Shown piece by piece: positions 1 through 6,255 of a stretch of 41,170 bases of DNA (positions within the stretch are counted from its first letter, which is position 1; each line of letters starts with the position of its first letter). A program made the position numbers and the translations under genes. The stretch lies in contig JAEEOB010000113.1 of assembly GCA_016284045.1 (NCBI GenBank), forward strand, positions 1 to 41,170, read 5' to 3'. Source of the DNA: Bacteroidaceae bacterium (GTDB lineage Bacteria > Bacteroidota > Bacteroidia > Bacteroidales > Bacteroidaceae). The notes beneath the pieces were generated by a model. The model was not told the origin of the DNA and ran no database searches. It saw only the letters and a list, made by a program, of their open reading frames with translations.

Positions 1-350
1 AGCACTGGCCGCTTTTCGGCTGTGCCGAACACGTTGCGGGTGACCCTTGCGATGAGTGTCCTCACCTGCTTCCAGTTCGCAATGGGGATGGTTGCGTCAC
101 TGGTGCAGTCGCCTCCGAGCATCATCACGTCGATGTTCTCATAGCGTTTCATCGTGCTGAGTGTTTTCAGAAACGACCCCCGTAATGCGATGTCGCTGAG
201 ATTCTGACAGTCGATGAGCGAACGCTCGGTATGGATGTCGGAGATGCATGCCAGCGTGAGCAGCGGCTTCTCCTCCGCTGCTTCCTGTGCTTTCAGCATC
301 GGATGGAAAACGGACAACAAGATCAGAAGTAATAAAAGTCTGGTTTTCAT
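1..350 (-). CDS. Secreted calcineurin-like metallophosphoesterase (5' part only)
   Basis: The gene runs off the left edge, so only about 116 N-terminal residues are visible. It starts at the ATG at 350-348 (MKTRLLLLLILLSVF), a typical signal peptide ending near LKAQ. Shortly after come the metallophosphatase motif I (CISDIHTE, D-x-H) and motif II (GGDCTSD, GD-x(3)-D), which bind the two catalytic metals in this superfamily. The product should be exported to the periplasm or surface and hydrolyse a phosphoester, but the substrate cannot be read from this part. A well-matched Bacteroidetes promoter lies upstream at 398-429. The family call is solid; the specific function is unknown. Confidence 0.8.
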   Translation of the reverse strand, partial: MKTRLLLLLILLSVFHPMLKAQEAAEEKPLLTLACISDIHTERSLIDCQNLSDIALRGSFLKTLSTMKRYENIDVMMLGGDCTSDATIPIANWKQVRTLIARVTRNVFGTAEKRPV

Positions 351-397
351 GATTGCTGGATATTAAGAAATTATAGATTGGTCAGTAGAATTTTTTT

Positions 398-429
398 CAA
401 AGATAATCAAAAAATGTCTTTTTTACAAA
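398..429 (-). promoter_or_regulatory. Bacteroidetes sigma promoter for the metallophosphoesterase
   Basis: Read on the minus strand, TTTG (429-426) and TATCTTTG (405-398) are separated by 20 nt, matching TTTG-N19-21-TAnnTTTG. The predicted start of transcription lies about 40 nt upstream of the ATG at 350. Confidence 0.7.
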
Positions 430-550
430 TTATAGGGATTGTTTTTATGAAAAACCGCAATACCATTCACTGAACAAATTTTTATTTCAATGTACTTTTG
501 TAAGCAAATCATAAAAAATCGCATCAATTTGTCATTTTTCCCCGAATTTC

Positions 551-582
551 TTTGGTAGTTTTACAGATAATCCGTAATTTTG
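551..582 (+). promoter_or_regulatory. Promoter of the aromatic amino-acid operon
   Basis: TTTG at 551-554 and TAATTTTG at 575-582 are 20 nt apart, an exact fit to the Bacteroidetes housekeeping promoter. Transcription should start near 589, about 20 nt before the leader-peptide ATG at 609 and about 180 nt before the first enzyme gene. This leaves room for a regulatory leader. Confidence 0.8.
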
Positions 583-608
583 CAGACGAAAAAGAAAGAG
601 ACCCGAAA

Positions 609-665
609 ATGAGAACATCTTTTAGCGCATATTACTATTTCTACTTTTACTTTCAGACAAAGTAA
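609..665 (+). CDS. Tyr/Phe-rich leader peptide of the aromatic operon (18 aa)
   Basis: The ORF encodes MRTSFSAYYYFYFYFQTK, then TAA at 663-665. Nine of 18 residues are Tyr (5) or Phe (4), eight of them consecutive (residues 8-15). It begins about 20 nt downstream of a perfect promoter and is followed by a terminator hairpin just ahead of the prephenate dehydratase gene. That is the classic layout of a leader peptide that senses charged tRNA-Tyr and tRNA-Phe through ribosome stalling. The codons from 646 to 653 can pair with 659-666 around the stop codon. The peptide itself probably has no other role. Identification rests on composition, position and the RNA structures around it. Confidence 0.88.
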   Translation: MRTSFSAYYYFYFYFQTK

Positions 666-734
666 AGCGGGAAGTCGTATGCATACAAAAAAGACAAAAA
701 GATGTTGATATAATAAAAGCATAGAAATCCCGCT
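666..734 (+). promoter_or_regulatory. Antiterminator alternative fold of the attenuator
   Basis: AGCGGGA at 666-672, starting right after the leader stop codon, is complementary to TCCCGCT at 728-734, the 5' arm of the terminator. TATGC at 678-682 pairs with GCATA at 719-723 inside the same loop and extends the helix to about 12 bp. This fold excludes the terminator. A ribosome at the leader stop codon would cover 666-672 and favour termination. A ribosome stalled on the Tyr/Phe codons would leave it free. Confidence 0.75.
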
Positions 735-757
735 CAGGTGAGCGGGATTTTCTTTTT
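725..757 (+). terminator. Rho-independent terminator (attenuator) ahead of pheA
   Basis: AATCCCGCTC (726-735) and GAGCGGGATT (740-749) form a 10-11 bp stem with an AGGT loop, followed by a T-rich run to 757. It sits 15 nt before the start codon of prephenate dehydratase and after the leader peptide, so it is an attenuator and not the end of an upstream gene. Confidence 0.88.
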
Positions 758-771
758 TAAAGATAATCGAT

Positions 772-1617
772 ATGGCAAAACGAATCGCAATACAAGGTGT
801 GGTAGGCAGTTTCCACGACATCGCTGCACATAAGTTTTTCAGCGGCGACGAGCTGGAAATCATCTGCTGCGACACGTTTGAGGAGGTGTTCTCGAATATG
901 CAGTCCGACCCCGACATGCTGGGCATGATCGCCATTGAAAACACCATTGCCGGCAGCCTGCTCCACAACTATGAGCTGCTGCGCGACAGCGGAACCATTA
1001 TTGTGGGCGAGCACAAGTTGCGCATCTCACACAGCCTGATGTGTCTGCCTGACGACGACTGGGACGACATCAACGAGGTCAACTCCCACCCCGTCGCCCT
1101 CATGCAGTGCAGAAATTTCCTCCGGCGTCATCCCAAATTCAAGATTGTGGAGACCACCGACACCGCCGGTTCAGCAAAGGACATCAGCGAACAGCAGCTC
1201 CACGGACATGCGGCCATCTGCTCCAAGTTCGCAGCACCGCTCTACGGACTCAAAATTCTGGAAGAGGGTATCGAAACCAACAAACACAACTGCACGCGTT
1301 TCCTCGTTTTGAGCCAGCCGGAGAAAATCCACTGCTACATCGACCCCCACAAGTCGGACAAGGCAAGTCTGGTGTTCACCCTGCCCCACAGCGAGGGCAG
1401 TCTCTCACAGGTGCTGTCAATATTGTCGTTCTACAGGATAAACCTCACAAAAATCCAGTCGCTGCCCATCATCGGACACGAATGGGAATATATGTTCTAC
1501 ATCGACCTCACCTACGACGACTACACACGTTACCGACAGTCGGTCGATGCCATACGCCCCCTCATCAGTCAGCTGAACATCCTCGGCGAATACAAGGACG
1601 GAAAATCAACAATATGA
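772..1617 (+). CDS. pheA: Prephenate dehydratase
   Basis: This enzyme converts prephenate to phenylpyruvate in phenylalanine synthesis. The 281-residue protein has the prephenate dehydratase domain in residues 4-182, with the AIENTIAGSLL segment at 54-64 and the active-site motif TRF at 175-177. A C-terminal ACT domain lies at about 198-275 (SEGSLSQVLSIL), which binds Phe for feedback inhibition in this family. There is no chorismate mutase domain; that activity is fused to DAHP synthase two genes downstream. It is the first structural gene after the attenuator, so it should be controlled both at transcription and allosterically. The cytoplasmic function is well supported. Confidence 0.95.
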   Translation: MAKRIAIQGVVGSFHDIAAHKFFSGDELEIICCDTFEEVFSNMQSDPDMLGMIAIENTIAGSLLHNYELLRDSGTIIVGEHKLRISHSLMCLPDDDWDDINEVNSHPVALMQCRNFLRRHPKFKIVETTDTAGSAKDISEQQLHGHAAICSKFAAPLYGLKILEEGIETNKHNCTRFLVLSQPEKIHCYIDPHKSDKASLVFTLPHSEGSLSQVLSILSFYRINLTKIQSLPIIGHEWEYMFYIDLTYDDYTRYRQSVDAIRPLISQLNILGEYKDGKSTI

Positions 1618-1850
1618 TTAACGATTTAATGATTTACGATTTATGATTTACGATTTAATGATTTACGATTTATGATTTACGATTTAATGATTTACGATTT
1701 ATTTAGTTATTTGGATATTTAGATATTTATTAATTTACAGGAATTTTCAGAATCGATAGAATTATTTTGATTAACTCCAATCCCTAAAGGATTTAACTCC
1801 ATCCGAAGGATTAACTCCAAATGAAATTTTAACTCCAATTTCTGAAATAA
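1618..1850. repeat. Spacer made of short tandem words (GATTTA and TTAACTCC families)
   Basis: The 233-nt spacer between pheA and the aminotransferase holds two full copies of a 29-nt unit built from GATTTAATGATTTAC and GATTTATGATTTAC (1623-1651, 1652-1680) and a partial third to 1701. From about 1771 there are four degenerate units starting TTAACTCC. No promoter, terminator or ORF is convincing. Similar words recur in other spacers of the window. Confidence 0.7.
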
Positions 1851-3032
1851 ATGAATTACAACTTAAATATCTCCCCTGCCGACCGCATTTCGACTGTGCA
1901 GGAATACTACTTCAGCCGAAAGGGCAAGGAAGTGGCGAAGATGAACGCCGAAGGCAAGAACGTCATCAGCCTGGCTATTGGCAGCCCCGACATGCCGCCG
2001 TCGAAGGAGACCATCGACGTGCTCTGTGAAAACGCCCGTCTGGACAATGTCCACGGCTATCAGCCCACAGTCGGCATCCCGGAGCTGCGCAAGGCAATGG
2101 CTGGATTCTACAAGCGCTGGTATGGCGTGGAGCTGAATCCCCAGACCGAGATCCAGCCGCTCATCGGCTCGAAGGAGGGTATCCTGCATGTCACGCTGGC
2201 TCTGTGTAACGTAGGCGACAAGGTGCTCGTGCCCAATCCCGGCTACCCCACCTACACGTCGCTCAACCGTATACTCGGCACACAGATCATCAACTACGAC
2301 CTGCGTGAGGACAACGGCTGGCAGCCCGACTTCGGGCAGCTGGAGGCGATGGACCTGAGCGGAGTGAAGATTATGTGGACCAACTACCCGAACATGCCCA
2401 CTGGCGGACGTGCCACACGAAAGCTGTATGAGCAGCTGGTGGCATTTGCCAGGAAGCACAACATCGTCATCGTGAACGACAACCCTTACAGCTTTATTTT
2501 GAACGAGGATGAGCATCTGAGCATCCTGCAGGTGGAAGGCGCAAAGGAGTGCTGCATCGAGTTCAACTCCATGTCGAAAAGCCACAACATGCCAGGATGG
2601 CGTGTGGGAATGCTCGCCACCAACGCCACGTTCGTGGAGTGGATTCTCCGCATCAAGACAAACATCGACAGCGGCACATTCCGCCCCTTGCAGCTTGCAG
2701 CAGCAAAAGCCTACGACAACAGCGACGAGTGGCATCTGGCTGCCAATGTGGAGCTGTATAAGAGCCGCCGCAAGATTGCCGAACAGATCATGTCCGCACT
2801 CGGCTGCACGTTCGACCCTCAGCAGCAGGGCATGTTCCTCTGGGGCAGGATTCCAGACTCCTACAACGACGTGGAGGAGCTGACAGAGCGCGTGCTGCAT
2901 GAGGCAAGGGTGTTCATCACTCCAGGTTTCATCTTCGGCAGCAACGGCAAACGCTACATCCGCATCTCCCTCTGTGCAAAGAATGAGCAGATGGAAGAGG
3001 CACTGAAAAGAGTGAAAAAAGTGTTTAATTAA
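1851..3032 (+). CDS. PLP-dependent aminotransferase (probable aromatic aminotransferase)
   Basis: This is a class I/II fold-type I aminotransferase of 393 residues. K243 in SMSKSHNMPGWRVG is the PLP Schiff-base lysine. NYPNMPTGG (178-186) is the variant of the usual NPNNPTG strand, and D210 with Y213 in VNDNPYS bind the cofactor. It lies between prephenate dehydratase and DAHP synthase, which points to the last step of Phe/Tyr synthesis: transamination of phenylpyruvate and 4-hydroxyphenylpyruvate. Sequence alone does not exclude a broader substrate range, since related enzymes include LL-diaminopimelate aminotransferases. The fold assignment is certain and the substrate is inferred from context. 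Confidence 0.9.
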   Translation: MNYNLNISPADRISTVQEYYFSRKGKEVAKMNAEGKNVISLAIGSPDMPPSKETIDVLCENARLDNVHGYQPTVGIPELRKAMAGFYKRWYGVELNPQTEIQPLIGSKEGILHVTLALCNVGDKVLVPNPGYPTYTSLNRILGTQIINYDLREDNGWQPDFGQLEAMDLSGVKIMWTNYPNMPTGGRATRKLYEQLVAFARKHNIVIVNDNPYSFILNEDEHLSILQVEGAKECCIEFNSMSKSHNMPGWRVGMLATNATFVEWILRIKTNIDSGTFRPLQLAAAKAYDNSDEWHLAANVELYKSRRKIAEQIMSALGCTFDPQQQGMFLWGRIPDSYNDVEELTERVLHEARVFITPGFIFGSNGKRYIRISLCAKNEQMEEALKRVKKVFN

Positions 3033-3072
3033 CTCCAATTTAATAGTTTTTACACACAATTTTATCCCCTTT

Positions 3073-3110
3073 CAACTATAAACTATAAACTAAAAACTAT
3101 AAACTATAAT
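3073..3110. repeat. AACTATA word repeat in front of aroF
   Basis: Repeated AACTATAA heptamer-like words fill the spacer and end just before the aroF ATG. The same words precede the small membrane ORF (about 4184-4230) and prephenate dehydrogenase (4483-4512), giving the operon a shared kind of intercistronic spacer. Confidence 0.6.
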
Positions 3111-4178
3111 ATGGATTTAGATCTGAAACCGTTAGACCTGCCGGGCATTGAGCCTGAGCGCCCCATCGTGATTGCAGGGCCATGCAGCGCAGAGACAGAA
3201 GAACAGGTGATGACCACCGCGAAGCAGTTAGCCGCCAACGGCATTAAGATACTGCGTGCCGGAGTGTGGAAACCCCGTACCAAACCAGGCGGATTCGAAG
3301 GCAACGGATGGAAAGCGCTGCCGTGGCTGCAGCGGGTGAAGGAGGAGACGGGCATGCTCCTCGCCACCGAGGTCGCCACCCCCCAGCATGTGGAGATGGC
3401 TCTCGAGGCTGGCATCGACATCCTGTGGGTTGGTGCCCGAACCACAGCCAACCCATTTGCCGTGCAGGAGCTGGCCGACTCCCTGAAAGGGGTTGATGTG
3501 CCGGTGCTGGTGAAGAACCCCGTGAACCCCGACATCGAGCTTTGGATAGGAGCGATGGAACGCATCAACGGTGCCGGAGTGAAGCGTATCGCTGCCATAC
3601 ACCGCGGTTTCTCCAGCTACGACCGAAAAATTTACCGAAACCTGCCGATGTGGCAGATTCCCATTGAGCTGAACCGACGCATACCGAAACTGCCGCTGTT
3701 CTGCGACCCCAGCCATATCGGAGGACGACGCGACCTCATCGCACCGCTCTGCCAGCAGGCAATGGACCTGGGAATGGAGGGACTCATCATTGAGAGCCAC
3801 TGCGATCCCGACTCTGCCTGGAGCGATGCCAAGCAGCAGGTGACGCCCGACATCCTCAGCTATATTCTCAACCTGCTCGTCATACGCGACGAAACCGTGA
3901 CGACAGAGAATATCACTGAGCTGCGTAAGCAGATTGACAGCATCGACAACGACCTCATCGAGCTGCTCGCCAAGCGGATGCGCGTGGCACGCGAAATCGG
4001 CCAGTACAAGAAAGAGCACAAGATGACGGTGCTGCAAAGCAAACGTTATTCCGAAATCATCGATAAGCGCGGTGCGCAGGGTGCTCTATGCGGTATCTCA
4101 CCCGACTGCATGAACACCATCTTTGAGGCCATCCACGAGGAGAGCGTACGTCAGCAGATGGAAATTCTGAACAATTAA
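3111..4178 (+). CDS. aroF: Bifunctional 3-deoxy-7-phosphoheptulonate synthase / chorismate mutase
   Basis: The protein combines the first committed step of the shikimate pathway with the chorismate to prephenate rearrangement. Residues 1-255 form a type I (KDO8P-like) DAHP synthase barrel. Visible motifs are GPCSAET, RAGVWKPRTKPGGFEG, KNPVNPDIELWIGA and CDPSHIGG, which hold the PEP and metal ligands. Residues from about 262 to 350 form an AroQ-type all-helical chorismate mutase (ELRKQIDSIDNDLIELLAKR). At 355 residues it has the usual length of this fusion in Bacteroidetes. The mutase domain probably also serves as the regulatory sensor, as known for similar fusions. The gene symbol is by function; others use aroA or aroG. 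Confidence 0.93.
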   Translation: MDLDLKPLDLPGIEPERPIVIAGPCSAETEEQVMTTAKQLAANGIKILRAGVWKPRTKPGGFEGNGWKALPWLQRVKEETGMLLATEVATPQHVEMALEAGIDILWVGARTTANPFAVQELADSLKGVDVPVLVKNPVNPDIELWIGAMERINGAGVKRIAAIHRGFSSYDRKIYRNLPMWQIPIELNRRIPKLPLFCDPSHIGGRRDLIAPLCQQAMDLGMEGLIIESHCDPDSAWSDAKQQVTPDILSYILNLLVIRDETVTTENITELRKQIDSIDNDLIELLAKRMRVAREIGQYKKEHKMTVLQSKRYSEIIDKRGAQGALCGISPDCMNTIFEAIHEESVRQQMEILNN

Positions 4179-4236
4179 TCACTCAAAACTATAAACTATA
4201 AACTACAAACTATAAACTTTAAACTATAACCTAACC

Positions 4237-4401
4237 ATGGGTTTCTTCTCCTTCAGAAAGTCAGACAGGCGCGTGATGCTATGGATGCTGATTGCAAGCC
4301 TGTTGGTTGTCACCCTGCTGATATTCTGCTGCCAGCCTGACAAAAAAGCCGAAGGTGACCTGATTGAGCAGCCCAAGCACTGGTGGAATGAGAAGAAATA
4401 G
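4237..4401 (+). CDS. Small single-pass membrane protein inside the aromatic operon (54 aa)
   Basis: The ORF starts at ATG 4237 and ends with TAG 4399-4401. It begins with a basic stretch (FRKSDRRV, residues 6-13), then one strong hydrophobic helix at about residues 14-31 that runs into two cysteines (CC, 31-32), and a polar tail with a KHWW element and a charged end. It lies 58 nt after aroF and 113 nt before tyrA on the same strand, preceded by the operon's AACTATA spacer. I do not recognise a family. The membrane anchor, the clean start and the operon position support a real gene, but the function is unknown. It could be a regulator or membrane tether of an aromatic enzyme, which is pure inference. 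Confidence 0.65.
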   Translation: MGFFSFRKSDRRVMLWMLIASLLVVTLLIFCCQPDKKAEGDLIEQPKHWWNEKK

Positions 4402-4413
4402 TTTTTTTGGATA

Positions 4414-4470
4414 GTTTCTCCAGAAAACCTAGGAAAGCCTAGGAATACCTAGGAAAGCCTAGGAATTCCC
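4414..4470. repeat. CCTAGGAAAG tandem words
   Basis: Four CCTAGGAA units occur at roughly 10-nt period between the small membrane ORF and prephenate dehydrogenase. They form overlapping CCTAGG palindromes. No gene or known regulatory site is evident here. Confidence 0.55.
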
Positions 4471-4514
4471 AGAAACCGCCCTCAACTATAAACTACAATC
4501 TACAAACTATAAGC

Positions 4515-5291
4515 ATGAAAATCCTGATACTAGGAGCCGGCAAGATGGGCTCATTTTTCTCCGACCTGTTGAGTTTCGACCACGAAGTGGCAGTGTATGA
4601 AATCGACCCGAAACGGATGCGTTTTCTCTACAACACGCAGCGTTTCACGTCCTTGGATGAAATCGACGCGTTCCGTCCCGACCTGGTCATCAACGCCGTC
4701 AGTCTGAAATTCACGCTCGACGTGTTCCGGCAGGTGATGCCGCATCTGCCAAAGGAGCATTGCATTCTGAGCGACATCAGCTCGGTGAAGACCGGATTCA
4801 AGGAATTCTACGAGGCAAGCGGTTTCCACTATGTGAGCACCCACCCGATGTTCGGACCCACATTCGCAAACCTCGGCAAGCTGTCCGACGAGAACGCCAT
4901 CATCATCAACGAGGGCGACTACATGGGACGCTGCTTCTTCAAAGACCTTTATCAGCGGCTCGGCCTCAACATCTTTGAATACACGTTTGAGGAGCACGAC
5001 CAGACCGTGGCTTACTCGCTGTCCATCCCTTTCATTTCCACATTCGCCTTCGCAGCCGTGATGAAACACCAAGATGCGCCCGGCACCACATTTAAGCGCC
5101 ACATGCAAATTGCAAAGGGTGTGCTCAGCGAGGACGACACGCTGCTGCGTGAAATCCTGTTCAACCCCTACACCAAGGGGCAGGTGGAGCAGATACGCAC
5201 GGAGATGAAGGAGCTTATCGCCATCATCGACACCAAAGACGAGGACCGAATGCAGCGATACCTCACAAAAATCAGGAAGAACATCAAGTGA
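4515..5291 (+). CDS. tyrA: Prephenate dehydrogenase
   Basis: This enzyme oxidises prephenate to 4-hydroxyphenylpyruvate with NAD(P), the tyrosine branch of the pathway. The 258-residue protein starts with a Rossmann motif (GAGKMGSFF, residues 7-15), has the SDISSVKTGF segment typical of the family, and STHPMFGP with the conserved His. The C-terminal half is the helical dimerisation domain. There is no ACT domain and no fused chorismate mutase. It is the last gene of the attenuated operon, followed by a strong terminator at 5386. Because the leader peptide reads both Tyr and Phe codons, shared control of the two branches makes sense. Confidence 0.92.
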   Translation: MKILILGAGKMGSFFSDLLSFDHEVAVYEIDPKRMRFLYNTQRFTSLDEIDAFRPDLVINAVSLKFTLDVFRQVMPHLPKEHCILSDISSVKTGFKEFYEASGFHYVSTHPMFGPTFANLGKLSDENAIIINEGDYMGRCFFKDLYQRLGLNIFEYTFEEHDQTVAYSLSIPFISTFAFAAVMKHQDAPGTTFKRHMQIAKGVLSEDDTLLREILFNPYTKGQVEQIRTEMKELIAIIDTKDEDRMQRYLTKIRKNIK

Positions 5292-5385
5292 TTTATGATT
5301 TAAGGATTTACGATTTAAGATTTATATATACAAAAGTCTCCCTCCTTTCTTTGTTTGATGATAATCGTTAACCACGAGTAAAAAC

Positions 5386-5415
5386 AAAAAAACCACCCGA
5401 CCGGGTGGTTTTTTT
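5386..5415. terminator. Bidirectional Rho-independent terminator
   Basis: A perfect palindrome of seven A, CCACCCG, two spacer bases, CGGGTGG and seven T lies between the convergent tyrA (+) and the 5420-5962 gene (-). It can terminate transcription from both sides. Confidence 0.9.
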
Positions 5416-5419
5416 ATCA

Positions 5420-5962
5420 TTATTGCTTCTTGTCGAACACAAGCGGTTGGCCGTTTTGTTCGATTTCGAGTTTCGTCTCAGTCAGTTTCGTCACGGTAAA
5501 CTCCTTGAACTGATCAGCAAGCACACCGAAAGTATCCACCTGAGATCCCATCTGCTTCTTCGCCTCACCCTTTATCATGGTAAGCATCATCTTCTTCGTG
5601 GCGGGTTGCGACAGCATTTCTTTCATCTCCTCATCATCCGACTGAATATCAACGATATCAAAGTCAGCCTTCTCCTTGTTGAAGTCACAGGTCACCTTGT
5701 CACCGTTCTTCATATATGTGCCGGGAATCACAATCTGAACTGTCATATTCACAGCCTCCTCACCGACAATGGCGTCGATAACGATCTTCACTTCAGACTC
5801 GGTAAAATTCACCCCAAACTCCATTTTCATTTTCTCTGCCTCAATTACCTCATTGAGCATGTTGCCAAACTCTTTGTTGAGCGTCCAGTTCCCCGCAAGG
5901 GTCTGCGCACCGGCTGTGACAGACAGCAGCACCATCAGGGCTGCAAGCATAATTTTCTTCAT
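5420..5962 (-). CDS. Secreted protein of unknown function, lipocalin-like size
   Basis: The 180-residue protein starts with a clear signal peptide (MKKIMLAALMVLLSVTAGAQ, cleavage after AGAQ). The mature part opens with LAGNWTLNK, a pattern common in lipocalin-like or beta-barrel periplasmic proteins of Bacteroidales. It continues with alternating strand-like segments and a Met/Lys-rich helix. No catalytic motif is visible and I cannot assign a named family with confidence. It stands alone on the minus strand, with its own promoter at 6019-6049 and the shared terminator downstream. Confidence 0.75.
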   Translation of the reverse strand: MKKIMLAALMVLLSVTAGAQTLAGNWTLNKEFGNMLNEVIEAEKMKMEFGVNFTESEVKIVIDAIVGEEAVNMTVQIVIPGTYMKNGDKVTCDFNKEKADFDIVDIQSDDEEMKEMLSQPATKKMMLTMIKGEAKKQMGSQVDTFGVLADQFKEFTVTKLTETKLEIEQNGQPLVFDKKQ

Positions 5963-6018
5963 GTTTCTGTTGTTTAAAAAGTAATTTCTGTTGTTTAATT
6001 AATATTCTTTTGAACGTG

Positions 6019-6049
6019 CAAAGTTACGTATTTCCTCCGACTCCACAAA
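6019..6049 (-). promoter_or_regulatory. Promoter of the 5962-5420 gene
   Basis: On the minus strand TTTG (6049-6046) and TAACTTTG (6026-6019) are 19 nt apart, a full match to the Bacteroidetes consensus, about 55 nt upstream of the ATG. Confidence 0.75.
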
Positions 6050-6110
6050 ATCAGACGGGAGGAAATAGTCAGCAACACTTCATTTATCGTCTCGATTCCA
6101 AAAGCAAATA

Positions 6111-6145
6111 CACTTTTCACTTTTCACTATTCACTTTTCACTATA
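6111..6145. repeat. CACTTTTCACTATTC word repeat
   Basis: This copy of the CACTTTTCACTATTCACT word family lies in the divergent spacer 5963-6255. Related copies occur near 18520, 24730 and 36430. The role is unknown. Confidence 0.5.
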
Positions 6146-6151
6146 ATATTA

Positions 6152-6183
6152 TTTTTCCGTCTCGTTTTTTTATTGTATCTTTG
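6152..6183 (+). promoter_or_regulatory. Probable promoter of the dockerin surface protein
   Basis: TATCTTTG at 6176-6183 fits the -7 box. The -33 position has TTTT (6152-6155) instead of TTTG, so this is a slightly weaker match. It lies about 70 nt upstream of the start codon. Confidence 0.55.
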
Positions 6184-6255
6184 CATATCGAAACAAACCT
6201 TTTATGGCGGACAGATAAGTCAACCGCCCTCTTAACCATTTAATCATATCACATT

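Noticed and set aside
1623-1701. Possible CRISPR-like repeat array
   Set aside because: The 29-nt units are directly adjacent with no spacers and low complexity, and there are no cas genes.
1863-3059. 398-residue ORF on the minus strand opposite the aminotransferase
   Set aside because: It is the mirror of a well-supported aminotransferase gene, is rich in His/Val/Cys as expected for an antisense frame, and shows no family motif.
6010-6243. 77-residue ORF in the divergent spacer
   Set aside because: It consists of translated CACTTTTCACT repeats and promoter sequence.
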